Shown one piece after another: positions 35,349-43,511 of a stretch of DNA of 64,000 bases; the stretch's first letter is position 1; each line of letters begins with the position of its first letter. Where the stretch lies: assembly GCA_016787895.1 (NCBI GenBank), contig JAEUTN010000022.1:186001-250000 (forward strand), read 5' to 3'. Source of the stretch: Bacteroidia bacterium (lineage in GTDB: Bacteria; Bacteroidota; Bacteroidia; B-17B0; Aurantibacillaceae). The position numbers and the translations under genes are program-made. The notes below the pieces were generated by a model, which had not been told where the DNA came from, made no database searches, and saw nothing but the letters and a program-made list of their open reading frames with translations.

Positions 35349-35508
35349 TACATTAAAGTACAAAAAAACCAAACATACATACAAAAAACTGTTCAATTGT
35401 TCTCATCTCATACCATTATCGTGCGGCCTGCTAATCCTTTGGTTTTTTCACAAGACTAGCAATTCCAAAATTTATTTCTATTTTGCCACGCATTCTGTAT
35501 TACTGCTT

Positions 35509-36450
35509 ATGAAATTCAATTTCCTTTTTGCACTCACCTTGTGTGCAGCATTAATAGCAAAGGCACAATTGCCCATTGCTTACCTCTCTAAAAAACAATC
35601 CCTGGCCCTGGGAAATTTATCGAAAACAGCGCAATTGGTGGTTGTGATCGAAAATGAAAAAAACCCGGGAGAGGCCGCATTAATTGCAGCCGTGAAACAG
35701 TATTGGAAGTTGGGTACGATAAAATACATGTCGGGACTTGAGTTCAGCGAAAAATTCAAAGAAAACACACTTGACCCTTCTAAACTTTATCTTTTCAATA
35801 ATTTCGCCCGGAACTACATTATTAATGCCAAAAAGCAAACCATTGCCAATCATTATGGCTATTACCTTACCAACGAACCGCGCAAACTCATCAACAGTCC
35901 TAATAATCGGCTGGCCCCTCCCTACCTCTACTTTTCAGGGGCTTCCCTATACGATAACAAACAACAACCCATTTCCGGTTTTTACAGTCTCATGATAAAA
36001 AACTTTAATCATGATATTGCCTATTGCCAGCTAAAAGACAATTTTCTGAAACGTCAAAGGAACAAAAGGAAAAACGGTGTTCGCTTTTTTAAGGAGGAAG
36101 ATCTGAACGATAAAACGCTATTGCTTGTTAAAGAACAAACCAAACGCGAAGAAAAAAGCAAAAAGAAAAAACGCAGGGAACAGAACAACAGTCCCAAAAA
36201 AAAGCAAAAGTTCATTACTGATGATTATACCAAAAAGAAAGTACCAACGGTTGTTTTTCCTGAAGACATCGACCATGCGCTTAAAATAAACGATGATAAA
36301 GTTATGTTATACAGCGGCGGCAGCATCTACTCCGCTAAAGACGGATCGGTATATTGCACCAGCCGGAGAAAAGACAACAATGTTGGCCTCATCACTTACC
36401 GCGTGATATCATTAGGTGCCGCAGTGGCGATCATCATTATTATATTATAA
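35509..36450 (+). CDS. Exported membrane-anchored protein of unknown family
   Basis: 313 aa from ATG 35509, which opens the signal peptide (KFNFLFALTLCAALIAKAQ). The mature region has a mixed alpha/beta portion (LVVVIENEKNPGEAALIAAV) followed at about 215-245 by a very basic segment (KREEKSKKKKRREQ) and a C-terminal membrane helix (VISLGAAVAIIIIIL) at the last residues. A leader plus a terminal helix suggests a periplasmic domain tethered by its end. No family recognised. It lies 18 bases before the M48-like peptidase gene and probably forms a two-gene unit with it; a partner or substrate of that peptidase is a reasonable guess only. Confidence 0.75.
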   Translation: MKFNFLFALTLCAALIAKAQLPIAYLSKKQSLALGNLSKTAQLVVVIENEKNPGEAALIAAVKQYWKLGTIKYMSGLEFSEKFKENTLDPSKLYLFNNFARNYIINAKKQTIANHYGYYLTNEPRKLINSPNNRLAPPYLYFSGASLYDNKQQPISGFYSLMIKNFNHDIAYCQLKDNFLKRQRNKRKNGVRFFKEEDLNDKTLLLVKEQTKREEKSKKKKRREQNNSPKKKQKFITDDYTKKKVPTVVFPEDIDHALKINDDKVMLYSGGSIYSAKDGSVYCTSRRKDNNVGLITYRVISLGAAVAIIIIIL

Positions 36451-36468
36451 AATACTATCCCGATTTTT

Positions 36469-38568
36469 ATGAAACTTCTGACTCAACTTCTGTTAATCGT
36501 CATTACCGGTCAAACCCTTATTGGACAGATTTACCAACCCATTGTTTTCCCTGAAAAGATTGATAAAAAGTACATCTTCGAGCCACTCAAAGAACAGGAA
36601 AAATACAGCAAAAAACTTAAGAAGTCTCTCCCAAAAAAGGAACTCGAAAACTTTACCGCCTCCTGTGCTTTTGGGAAAGCAGAAATGTTCAGTGAAGGGG
36701 GAATTTACCTCAGTTGGCCGGCTATGGAAAGTTATGTGAACCGTATACTCGATTCCATTTTACCGGCCAGCCTCCAAAACAAAAAAATCAAAGCCTACAT
36801 CGGCAGAAGCAGTACTATAAACGCCTATTGCCTTTACGATGGTACCATGGTAGTGAATGCAGGGCTTTTAGCGGATGTAAAAAACGAAGCTGCACTGGCT
36901 ATCATAATGTGTCATGAATTGGAACACTTTATTAAAAACCATTTGCTGAATGAACTTAAAAAATCAATAAAACAAAAAAAGGGAGGCAAACACGAACTCA
37001 AAGAAAAAATGAATGCCAGCGGATTTTCACAAAGCAATGAACAAGAGGCCGACCTTCAGGGTTTTGCTCTTGCGGCCAACGCGCATTATGATCTCGAACA
37101 AGGCATCAGTAACTTTGAATTGTTCATTCGGGAAGAAGAATATTACGCCAAACGTAACGAAAGCGCGCTTGCCAGTACCGATACAGTGACCATAAACACC
37201 AAAGCCGGAAAGTTTAAAGTAAACACCCTTGAAAAACTCCTGAGTTCCCATCCCGATGTGAAGGTGCGTAAGGATAAACTCGTGGCCTACATTAAAGCCA
37301 ATCCCCAAACTAATAAAACCAGGTTTAAAATGAAGGAAGACTTGTTTTACAGCTTGCAGGAACAGGCCAGGAGAGAAAGCATCTGCCTTTTATTCAATGA
37401 AAACAACTATCAGGAATGCCTGGAGCGCGCTTTTATTTATCATCTGTACAGTCCTGAAGATCAAACCTACCAGCATTATATCTCAGAATCCATCCGTCGC
37501 CTTTGTTTACTGGATTATCAACTGATAAAAAAAGGCTTTTTAACCGAAAGGCTGGTTAACAATGGATTTAATGAAGGTCAAGGGATACTGCACGATTTAA
37601 AATACCTGATCCCAAACACCGAGAACTATAATAATATTGCGGCCAGGGAGCTGCTGGCCGTAAAACCACCTTTTGAAACTTACAAGGAAGCTCTTTATTA
37701 TTTTACTCAAAAACTCATCGATAAAGCTTACCCCGAAGCCTATCTGACCCGCGCTTTGTTTGAGAACAACAAAGAAAAAATCAATACCAACATCAGCAAA
37801 TACCTCGCCAGCTCAAAAGCCCAGCACAAGGAGTATGCCATCAACTACAGAGACAACAAACTGACAGAAAAAATCCTTGCCAATACCAAAGAAGTTGTTC
37901 TTGTTCCACGCGTAAACTATTATAACAATTATGCATTCAATAAAAAATACGCTTATGGCGGCACTGACTTTTATTACAAACTATCAGAAACCAAAGGAAA
38001 AGCGCTTTCGTATGACATCAGTGAAGACTTTAATGCCAAACTTGATGAAACAAAAACCATTTCCCTTCCTCACGCCGCTGTAGAAAATTTTAATACCAAA
38101 AACAAAAATGAAACCATCATCAACCGAACGCTTTTGGCGCGACGCGATGAAAACGAAGGCTATAAGGTGGTGCATTATTACAAAGAACTGGAAAACGAAT
38201 ATTACAACAGCACCATCGATATTTTCAGGCTTGATCCTGAAACCTGGGAAATGTTCAACAGCAATGGTTTGCGCAGCCTTACATACGCCAATTTTACACG
38301 CCATAAAAGTGCCAGTACCCGAAAATTGCGCAACCTTATGCTCGTTTTAGCCATTCCTACATTCGGCATGACTTTGATTTTTGTGCCCGCACTTCAAGTA
38401 AATTATAAAATGCTTAACATGTACTGTTACGATGCCTCTTTAGGCGCATTGTATCATGATTATGGAATCAAATCGCATGGCCTGACTACCAAAAAGGCCC
38501 GAAAAATGTACCTGAACTTGAAGAAAAATAAGGACAAATACATTAAAGAATACAATGAGAGGTTTTAA
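36469..38568 (+). CDS. M48-like exported metallopeptidase with long C-terminal region
   Basis: 699 aa. Signal peptide at 1-20. The peptidase domain (about 80-280) has the zinc motif HELEH at 149-153 and the third ligand in EQEAD (Glu191), the M48 ExxAD pattern, so it looks active. The domain is separated from a long alpha-helical part (about 290-480, with TPR-like spacing) and a beta-rich part. Near residue 620 is one membrane helix (LRNLMLVLAIPTFGMTLIFV), unlike typical soluble periplasmic M48 proteins such as BepA/LoiP. It follows the 313-aa gene by 18 bases. Roles in envelope protein quality control are typical of the family; the extension is of unknown function. Confidence 0.85.
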   Translation: MKLLTQLLLIVITGQTLIGQIYQPIVFPEKIDKKYIFEPLKEQEKYSKKLKKSLPKKELENFTASCAFGKAEMFSEGGIYLSWPAMESYVNRILDSILPASLQNKKIKAYIGRSSTINAYCLYDGTMVVNAGLLADVKNEAALAIIMCHELEHFIKNHLLNELKKSIKQKKGGKHELKEKMNASGFSQSNEQEADLQGFALAANAHYDLEQGISNFELFIREEEYYAKRNESALASTDTVTINTKAGKFKVNTLEKLLSSHPDVKVRKDKLVAYIKANPQTNKTRFKMKEDLFYSLQEQARRESICLLFNENNYQECLERAFIYHLYSPEDQTYQHYISESIRRLCLLDYQLIKKGFLTERLVNNGFNEGQGILHDLKYLIPNTENYNNIAARELLAVKPPFETYKEALYYFTQKLIDKAYPEAYLTRALFENNKEKINTNISKYLASSKAQHKEYAINYRDNKLTEKILANTKEVVLVPRVNYYNNYAFNKKYAYGGTDFYYKLSETKGKALSYDISEDFNAKLDETKTISLPHAAVENFNTKNKNETIINRTLLARRDENEGYKVVHYYKELENEYYNSTIDIFRLDPETWEMFNSNGLRSLTYANFTRHKSASTRKLRNLMLVLAIPTFGMTLIFVPALQVNYKMLNMYCYDASLGALYHDYGIKSHGLTTKKARKMYLNLKKNKDKYIKEYNERF

Positions 38569-38597
38569 CTTGCGTTTACCAGATTAAGCACAAGTGC

Positions 38598-39203
38598 CTA
38601 ATGTCGGCCTGCTACGCCCATCACTTTGAAAATAGTACGGAAAATGATACGGAGGTCGGTCATTAAGCCGGCCTCTTTTATGTATTTTTTATTGAGTTCC
38701 AGCTTGGCAGGCATGACCTCATGAATGTATGTTTTTTCAGGATCATTGGATGCGGCCAGCAATTCATTCTCTGAAAAGTATTCCAGCGAAGCATAATCGG
38801 TAATGCCCGGCCTTACATTCAGCACTTGTCGCTGCTCAGGAGTATAAAGGTCTACGTATTTTTTAACTTCCGGTCGTGGCCCAACCAAACTCATACTGCC
38901 ATTCAGCACATTCAGCAATTGAGGCAGCTCATCCAATTTAAATTTTCTCAGATAATACCCAAAGCGGGTAATCCTTGGGTCCCTGCCTCCAACCGTTAAC
39001 AAACCCTTTTTATCGGCATCGGGATACATGGTTCTGAATTTATAGAGGTAAAACTCTTTTCCAAATCTTCCAACCCTCAGCTGCCTGTAAAACACCCCTC
39101 CTTGGGATTCAAGGGCAATACAAACAGCAATAAGAGTTAAGAGCGGAGCCAAAATAACAAGTCCTATCAGAGAACAAAAAATATCAAAACCACGCTTTAA
39201 CAT
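38598..39203 (-). CDS. PglC/WcaJ-type phosphosugar transferase (monotopic)
   Basis: 201 aa, the minimal catalytic size. It transfers a phosphosugar from a UDP-sugar to undecaprenyl phosphate, the first membrane step of glycan assembly. The N-terminal reentrant helix (GFDIFCSLIGLVILAPLLTL) is followed by VGRFGKEFYLYKFRTM, the catalytic Asp-Glu dyad at 91-92 (KLDELPQLLN) and SLVGPRPE (about 105-112). Its start overlaps the DegT aminotransferase stop by 7 bases. This pair resembles the PglE-PglC step of bacillosamine-type pathways, but the matching PglD acetyltransferase, PglF dehydratase, glycosyltransferases and flippase are not in the window. Confidence 0.95.
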   Translation of the reverse strand: MLKRGFDIFCSLIGLVILAPLLTLIAVCIALESQGGVFYRQLRVGRFGKEFYLYKFRTMYPDADKKGLLTVGGRDPRITRFGYYLRKFKLDELPQLLNVLNGSMSLVGPRPEVKKYVDLYTPEQRQVLNVRPGITDYASLEYFSENELLAASNDPEKTYIHEVMPAKLELNKKYIKEAGLMTDLRIIFRTIFKVMGVAGRH

Positions 39204-40402
39204 ACTTTGTTGAGCGCTGCCAAAACGGCCTTCGCAACCGTTTTTATAGAATCGTTACTCAGGTCGTAATATAAGGGAAGGGAAATTTCACGTTGATAGT
39301 TATCAAGAGTTACAGGGTAATTTTTCACATCATAACCCAGTTTTTTATAATAACTCATTCCCGGAACAGGCTGAAAATGCACGTTTACACTTACGCCTGA
39401 AGCAAAAATATGTTGCATAATGGCGTCGCGTTGTTCTTCAGTAATTCCTTTTATCCTGAGGGGGTAAAGGTGATAACAGGATTCCTTGTTTTCATTTTTA
39501 AAAACCGGGAGTTCCAGGCGTTTATCGTTCGCCAGAAGTTCAGAATACAGGGATGCGATTTCTTTCCTGCGCTTTAATGTATCTGAATCGTATCGTTCCA
39601 ATTCCACCAAACCTATGGCCGCGGCTATATCCGTCATGTTGCATTTGTAGCCGGCTTCCACAATATCGTACTTCCAGTTGCCAATTTGTGTTTTGGCCAG
39701 GGCGTCTTTGTTTTGCCCATGCAAGGTTTTGATACAAAGCAAACTGTATACTTCTTCATTGTTAAACCCTTCAGGCAAATTTAAAGCCACTGCTCCCCCT
39801 TCGGCTGTGGTAAGGTTCTTCACCGCATGAAAGGAGAACACACTAACATCGGTAAGGGCACCCGCTTTTTTGCCTTTGTAAGTCGCTCCAAAAGAATGTG
39901 CGGAGTCGCTCAGGATGAGGATACGCCCCAATTTTTCCTGAACCGGATTGGAAGCTTTGAATACATTGGCTTTTTTTACTGCCAGGGCATTTATTTCATC
40001 GTAATCACAAGGCAAACCTCCGAAATCTACCGGCATGATTACTTTTGTTTTAGAGTTAATGGCTTTCTCAATTTCTGAAACAGAGATGTTAAAGTCTCCG
40101 GCATTCACATCCACAAATATGGGTGTAGCGCCACAGTGTATAACCACATTGGCTGTAGCCGAATAGGTATACGCCGGCAATATTACCTCATCACCTTCTC
40201 CCACCCCAAACCAACGCAACATGATTTCCAAACCCGCTGTTGCCGAATTCAAGCAAATGGTGGATTTATTCCCACAATACGCACTGATCTTTTTTTCGAA
40301 GAGTTTGGTTCTCGGCCCGGTTGTTATCCAACCGCTTTTAAGTGTTTTAACCACTTCATCGCAAATTTTGTCATCTATCCGTGGTGGTGAAAAAGGAATC
40401 AT
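39197..40402 (-). CDS. DegT/DnrJ/EryC1/StrS-family PLP aminotransferase
   Basis: 401 aa. It converts a nucleotide-linked keto-sugar to the amino-sugar in the cytoplasm using PLP. Visible: LNSATAGLEI (phosphate cup), LPAYTYSATANVV, Asp166 in SDSAHSFGA, and the Schiff-base Lys195 in SFHAVKNLTTAEGG, which is the DegT consensus. It begins 18 bases after the DUF2027-Smr gene and overlaps the sugar transferase by 7 bases. Together they imply that an amino-sugar (for example a bacillosamine- or viosamine-like residue) is built and moved to a lipid carrier. Its oxidised substrate must come from a dehydratase encoded elsewhere. Confidence 0.95.
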   Translation of the reverse strand: MIPFSPPRIDDKICDEVVKTLKSGWITTGPRTKLFEKKISAYCGNKSTICLNSATAGLEIMLRWFGVGEGDEVILPAYTYSATANVVIHCGATPIFVDVNAGDFNISVSEIEKAINSKTKVIMPVDFGGLPCDYDEINALAVKKANVFKASNPVQEKLGRILILSDSAHSFGATYKGKKAGALTDVSVFSFHAVKNLTTAEGGAVALNLPEGFNNEEVYSLLCIKTLHGQNKDALAKTQIGNWKYDIVEAGYKCNMTDIAAAIGLVELERYDSDTLKRRKEIASLYSELLANDKRLELPVFKNENKESCYHLYPLRIKGITEEQRDAIMQHIFASGVSVNVHFQPVPGMSYYKKLGYDVKNYPVTLDNYQREISLPLYYDLSNDSIKTVAKAVLAALNKVC

Positions 40403-40420
40403 ATGGTATCGTATACGTAG

Positions 40421-41413
40421 TTAATTAATGTTGACCTGGGTGGCACCAAATCCATACTCTTTAAACGAAGCATCCTGGTAGGTAATGCCTTTGGTGTTTT
40501 TCAGAATTCTTTGAATTTCAAATTTCAAACGTCCATTGCCCACGCCATGAATAAAGGTGATCTTTTTCAGATGGTTTTCAATGGCGGCGTCAAGTTCTTT
40601 TTCAAAACGCTCCAATTGTATGCTCAGCATTTCATGATTACTCAAACCTTTCACTGAATCTACCAATTCTTCAATGTGCAGGTCCACTTCCTTTTCCAGA
40701 CTTTTTAAATACGCCTTGTTTGACTTCGACTCCTTTTGCCGGGAACCAAACTCCTTAACAGAACGCAGACGTTCGATATCTTCTCTTGTTATTTCATGAT
40801 GTACCTGTTCTATGTTGGCAAAATCTTCTTTCAACAGGAAAGCATACACCTGCCGGTCAAATTCTGGATGGGTGATTTTATAACTCTGCTGTAAAATAGA
40901 TTTGGTAATCTGTATCCTTTGGCTCACCGGTTCCTGGCTCTTGTAAAAGGTGTTTTTAAAAAATAAAGTTTGTATGGAGTGGTACTGGTAATTTTCTAGA
41001 AAATCAGGTTTGATGGTTTTTAATGCCACCTTCTGAAAAGGTCCTGCTTCACCGTGTTTTACCGTTTGGTAATGGGTTTCATCCCTCACAGAATAAGTGT
41101 AAAGCACATGGTAAGCCGAGGCATTGAACAGATAAATCCGGTAATCGCTCATGAGTTGTGGTAATTCATGATCAGGTTCGAGAATCAGGTAAAGCGCTTC
41201 ATAGATTTGTGCTTCAGGGTCCATCTCCATGTTCTCGGTGTCCTTATCAACTATCAATTCGGTATGGATGGGCACCAACTGACTTTCCTGAAAGGGGATT
41301 TCAAAACCATCTTCCATTTCAACAAAAACCGAGGTTTTATCTTTGATTCTGGAAACGGTGCCCTCACCCACTTCGTTTAAAAAACGCACCTTATCGCCAA
41401 TTCTCAATTTCAT
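40421..41413 (-). CDS. DUF2027-Smr domain protein
   Basis: 330 aa. The N-terminal 60 residues (KLRIGDKVRFLNEVGEGTV) form an SH3-like/DUF2027 module, followed by a middle region typical of Bacteroidota homologues, and a C-terminal Smr (small MutS-related) domain at about 245-330. The Smr loop (ITFIHGVGNGRLKFEIQRIL) shows the nuclease/nucleic-acid-binding motif HGxGxGxL. A Lys/Glu-rich coiled region (about 205-245) precedes it. The gene overlaps the end of comEC by 23 bases, a strong sign of co-translation. Smr domains nick or bind branched or unmethylated nucleic acid; in RNA quality control they cleave no-go mRNA. Which role applies is not readable here. Confidence 0.92.
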   Translation of the reverse strand: MKLRIGDKVRFLNEVGEGTVSRIKDKTSVFVEMEDGFEIPFQESQLVPIHTELIVDKDTENMEMDPEAQIYEALYLILEPDHELPQLMSDYRIYLFNASAYHVLYTYSVRDETHYQTVKHGEAGPFQKVALKTIKPDFLENYQYHSIQTLFFKNTFYKSQEPVSQRIQITKSILQQSYKITHPEFDRQVYAFLLKEDFANIEQVHHEITREDIERLRSVKEFGSRQKESKSNKAYLKSLEKEVDLHIEELVDSVKGLSNHEMLSIQLERFEKELDAAIENHLKKITFIHGVGNGRLKFEIQRILKNTKGITYQDASFKEYGFGATQVNIN

Positions 41414-43445
41414 CCTGACTTAATATAAAGGCTCCCTGTTTGCGGGTATCATAACATAAAAGCCCAAATTTACGACATAATTTCTCCATCCCCTCACGGT
41501 TTTTTCGCGGTATGGAATGGTCGAGTACCACTGCTTTCACGGGCCTGAACAACTTTATTTCTTCCTCGTTCAAAAGGTGGTTGTTTGAAACCACAAGGTA
41601 AGTGGCTTTTTGCGTCTCAGCGGCCGGCAGCGCTCCTTTCTGATGAAGGAAAAGCACTTGTGAGTTCCGCGTTTCAACACAATTAAACCTGCGCTCCTTA
41701 AGCCGCGGATTTCCCAAAGCCACCGCGTGAGGTTTAAGATAACGCTGTGTTGCGCCGGAATCAGAAAAAGAATAAAACAGAATCCCGCCATCTTTTGCAG
41801 CATAAGCGCAGGTTTTGTTCACTGCATACACAGCAATAAATTGTTTATTCATCACCTTCACATCCCGAATCAAGCCGCTCAGTTGCCAAACAATAAAAAG
41901 CAAAAGCGTGTACTGTAATTGCCGGAAAGATCGTTTGTATAATGCCAAACTAATAAACGTAATCAGTGCGGTTAACCAAAAAGCATCTTCCATTTTAAAG
42001 TTGAAACCATCCAGATAGGTCCAAGAACTCCAATTAAACAGGCCAATGAATTTTATCAGAAAAGCGGTGAGCCAATTGATGCACAGTACCACCACTTTCC
42101 AGTGAAACAAGGCCGGTATGGCAAGCAATAAAAGCAAAAAACTTACCGGTACCACCACCAGGTTAGCAACAAAAAACCAAATCGGAAATTGTTTAAAGTA
42201 AAGCAAGGTGAATGGTAAGGTGCTGAGTGTGGCAGCAAATGAAGCCGTGATGCTTTTCCAAATCCAGAGTTTCCATGGGCTTTCGGGTTGCCAGAACCGC
42301 GAAAAAAAAGGCTCAAACACAATTAAACCGAAAATGGCAGCAAAACTGAGCTGAAACCCCACTTCGGTAATAAAAAACGGATTTGCACACAAGAGCCCAA
42401 AGGCTGAAACAAAAAGCAGGTTCAATTGATTTTTGGGTTCGTTGTTGTAAAACACACTTCCAACCGCAAACAAACTCAACATAAGCACCGAACGCAGCAC
42501 GGGCGCTTCCAGTCCCGTAAGCAATGCAAATGACCAAAGCACAAAAATAAGAAGCGAGAATTTCAATGTTTTGAATTTCCTGTATCTGTCGAACACATCA
42601 AAAACAAAGGACAGAAACACAAAAATCAATCCTGTGTGTAATCCCGAAACCGAAAGTACATGAAGCGTTCCGCTGTGAGCAAAGGCACTCATCACGTCCT
42701 GACCTATCTCCTCATCAAAGCCCGTGAGCAAGGCAGAACAAATGCTATAAGCCTCCCTGCTTAGTCCGGCGCTTTTTAACCGTTCTACTATCCATTGTTT
42801 TGAACGCAATGCAAGGTATTTTAGCTCTTTGCCCGAAGGGCTTTCGGGTAGTAACTGATAATTGAACGAATCAACAAAAGCTACATGGTAAATCTGACGG
42901 TTGTACAAATAGGTTTTGTAGTCAAATTCTTCAGGATTTAAAGAGGCATCCACCTTCTGTAAGCGGGTTCGCAGGCTGAGTAAGGTGCCGGCCTTTAGCT
43001 CTTGAATAGCACTGTGCTTCTTAAAATAGGCGATAAGATGGCCTTCCGCAGCATGGATGTTTGCATCCTGCTCTACCTCTAAAATGTGGAGTTGGACTTT
43101 ATAGGTTTTTGTTTTTTCAGAAGGAACGTTTTCAATTCGGGCCAGAAGCCGTAAATCCCTTGACTCATTAATGTAACTTCCATAGTAATTCGGCTTCCAT
43201 TGCATACTATGCTCCTGTACCAGATACATTCCAAATACAAAGAGCAACACATCACATACAAACAGGTAGAGGGTTTTGAAACGGGATTTTGTATAGACTA
43301 CAAAAAACACGGTGAGCAAAGCAAACAGACCGATCAACAGCCAGCTTAAAACGGGAATCTTTTGTTCCAGCTGCAAACCGAGCAGTATTCCTGCAATAAA
43401 AGGAAGGAGAATTCTTAAAAACGGGATCTGCCTGAACCGGTTCAT
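41391..43445 (-). CDS. comEC: ComEC/Rec2-family DNA-uptake channel protein
   Basis: 684 aa. The N-terminal part has membrane helices and a soluble beta domain (DUF4131/OB-like, about 95-180). A competence domain of about ten membrane segments follows, with the family motif SGTLHVLSVSGLHTGL near 255-270. The C-terminal about 150 residues occupy the place of the metallo-beta-lactamase-like domain but lack its HxHxDH metal motif (only scattered HQK and DHSIPRK), so no nuclease activity is expected; such shortened tails occur in Bacteroidota. It is the first gene of the set comEC, DUF2027-Smr, DegT, sugar transferase, directly after the terminator of the M43 gene. Confidence 0.9.
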   Translation of the reverse strand: MNRFRQIPFLRILLPFIAGILLGLQLEQKIPVLSWLLIGLFALLTVFFVVYTKSRFKTLYLFVCDVLLFVFGMYLVQEHSMQWKPNYYGSYINESRDLRLLARIENVPSEKTKTYKVQLHILEVEQDANIHAAEGHLIAYFKKHSAIQELKAGTLLSLRTRLQKVDASLNPEEFDYKTYLYNRQIYHVAFVDSFNYQLLPESPSGKELKYLALRSKQWIVERLKSAGLSREAYSICSALLTGFDEEIGQDVMSAFAHSGTLHVLSVSGLHTGLIFVFLSFVFDVFDRYRKFKTLKFSLLIFVLWSFALLTGLEAPVLRSVLMLSLFAVGSVFYNNEPKNQLNLLFVSAFGLLCANPFFITEVGFQLSFAAIFGLIVFEPFFSRFWQPESPWKLWIWKSITASFAATLSTLPFTLLYFKQFPIWFFVANLVVVPVSFLLLLLAIPALFHWKVVVLCINWLTAFLIKFIGLFNWSSWTYLDGFNFKMEDAFWLTALITFISLALYKRSFRQLQYTLLLFIVWQLSGLIRDVKVMNKQFIAVYAVNKTCAYAAKDGGILFYSFSDSGATQRYLKPHAVALGNPRLKERRFNCVETRNSQVLFLHQKGALPAAETQKATYLVVSNNHLLNEEEIKLFRPVKAVVLDHSIPRKNREGMEKLCRKFGLLCYDTRKQGAFILSQDEIENWR

Positions 43446-43454
43446 TGATTAAAG

Positions 43455-43489
43455 ATAAAAAAACCCGTTCAGCTTCTGCTAAACGGGTT
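43455..43489 (-). terminator. Terminator of the second M43 protease gene
   Basis: On the minus strand an 8-bp stem AACCCGTT/AACGGGTT (43489-43482 and 43469-43462) is followed by a run of seven T (43467-43455 region). It starts 22 bases beyond the protease stop codon and lies just upstream of the comEC start, so it separates the two units. Confidence 0.85.
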
Positions 43490-43511
43490 CTTTAATGGAT
43501 TCAGTTATTCT

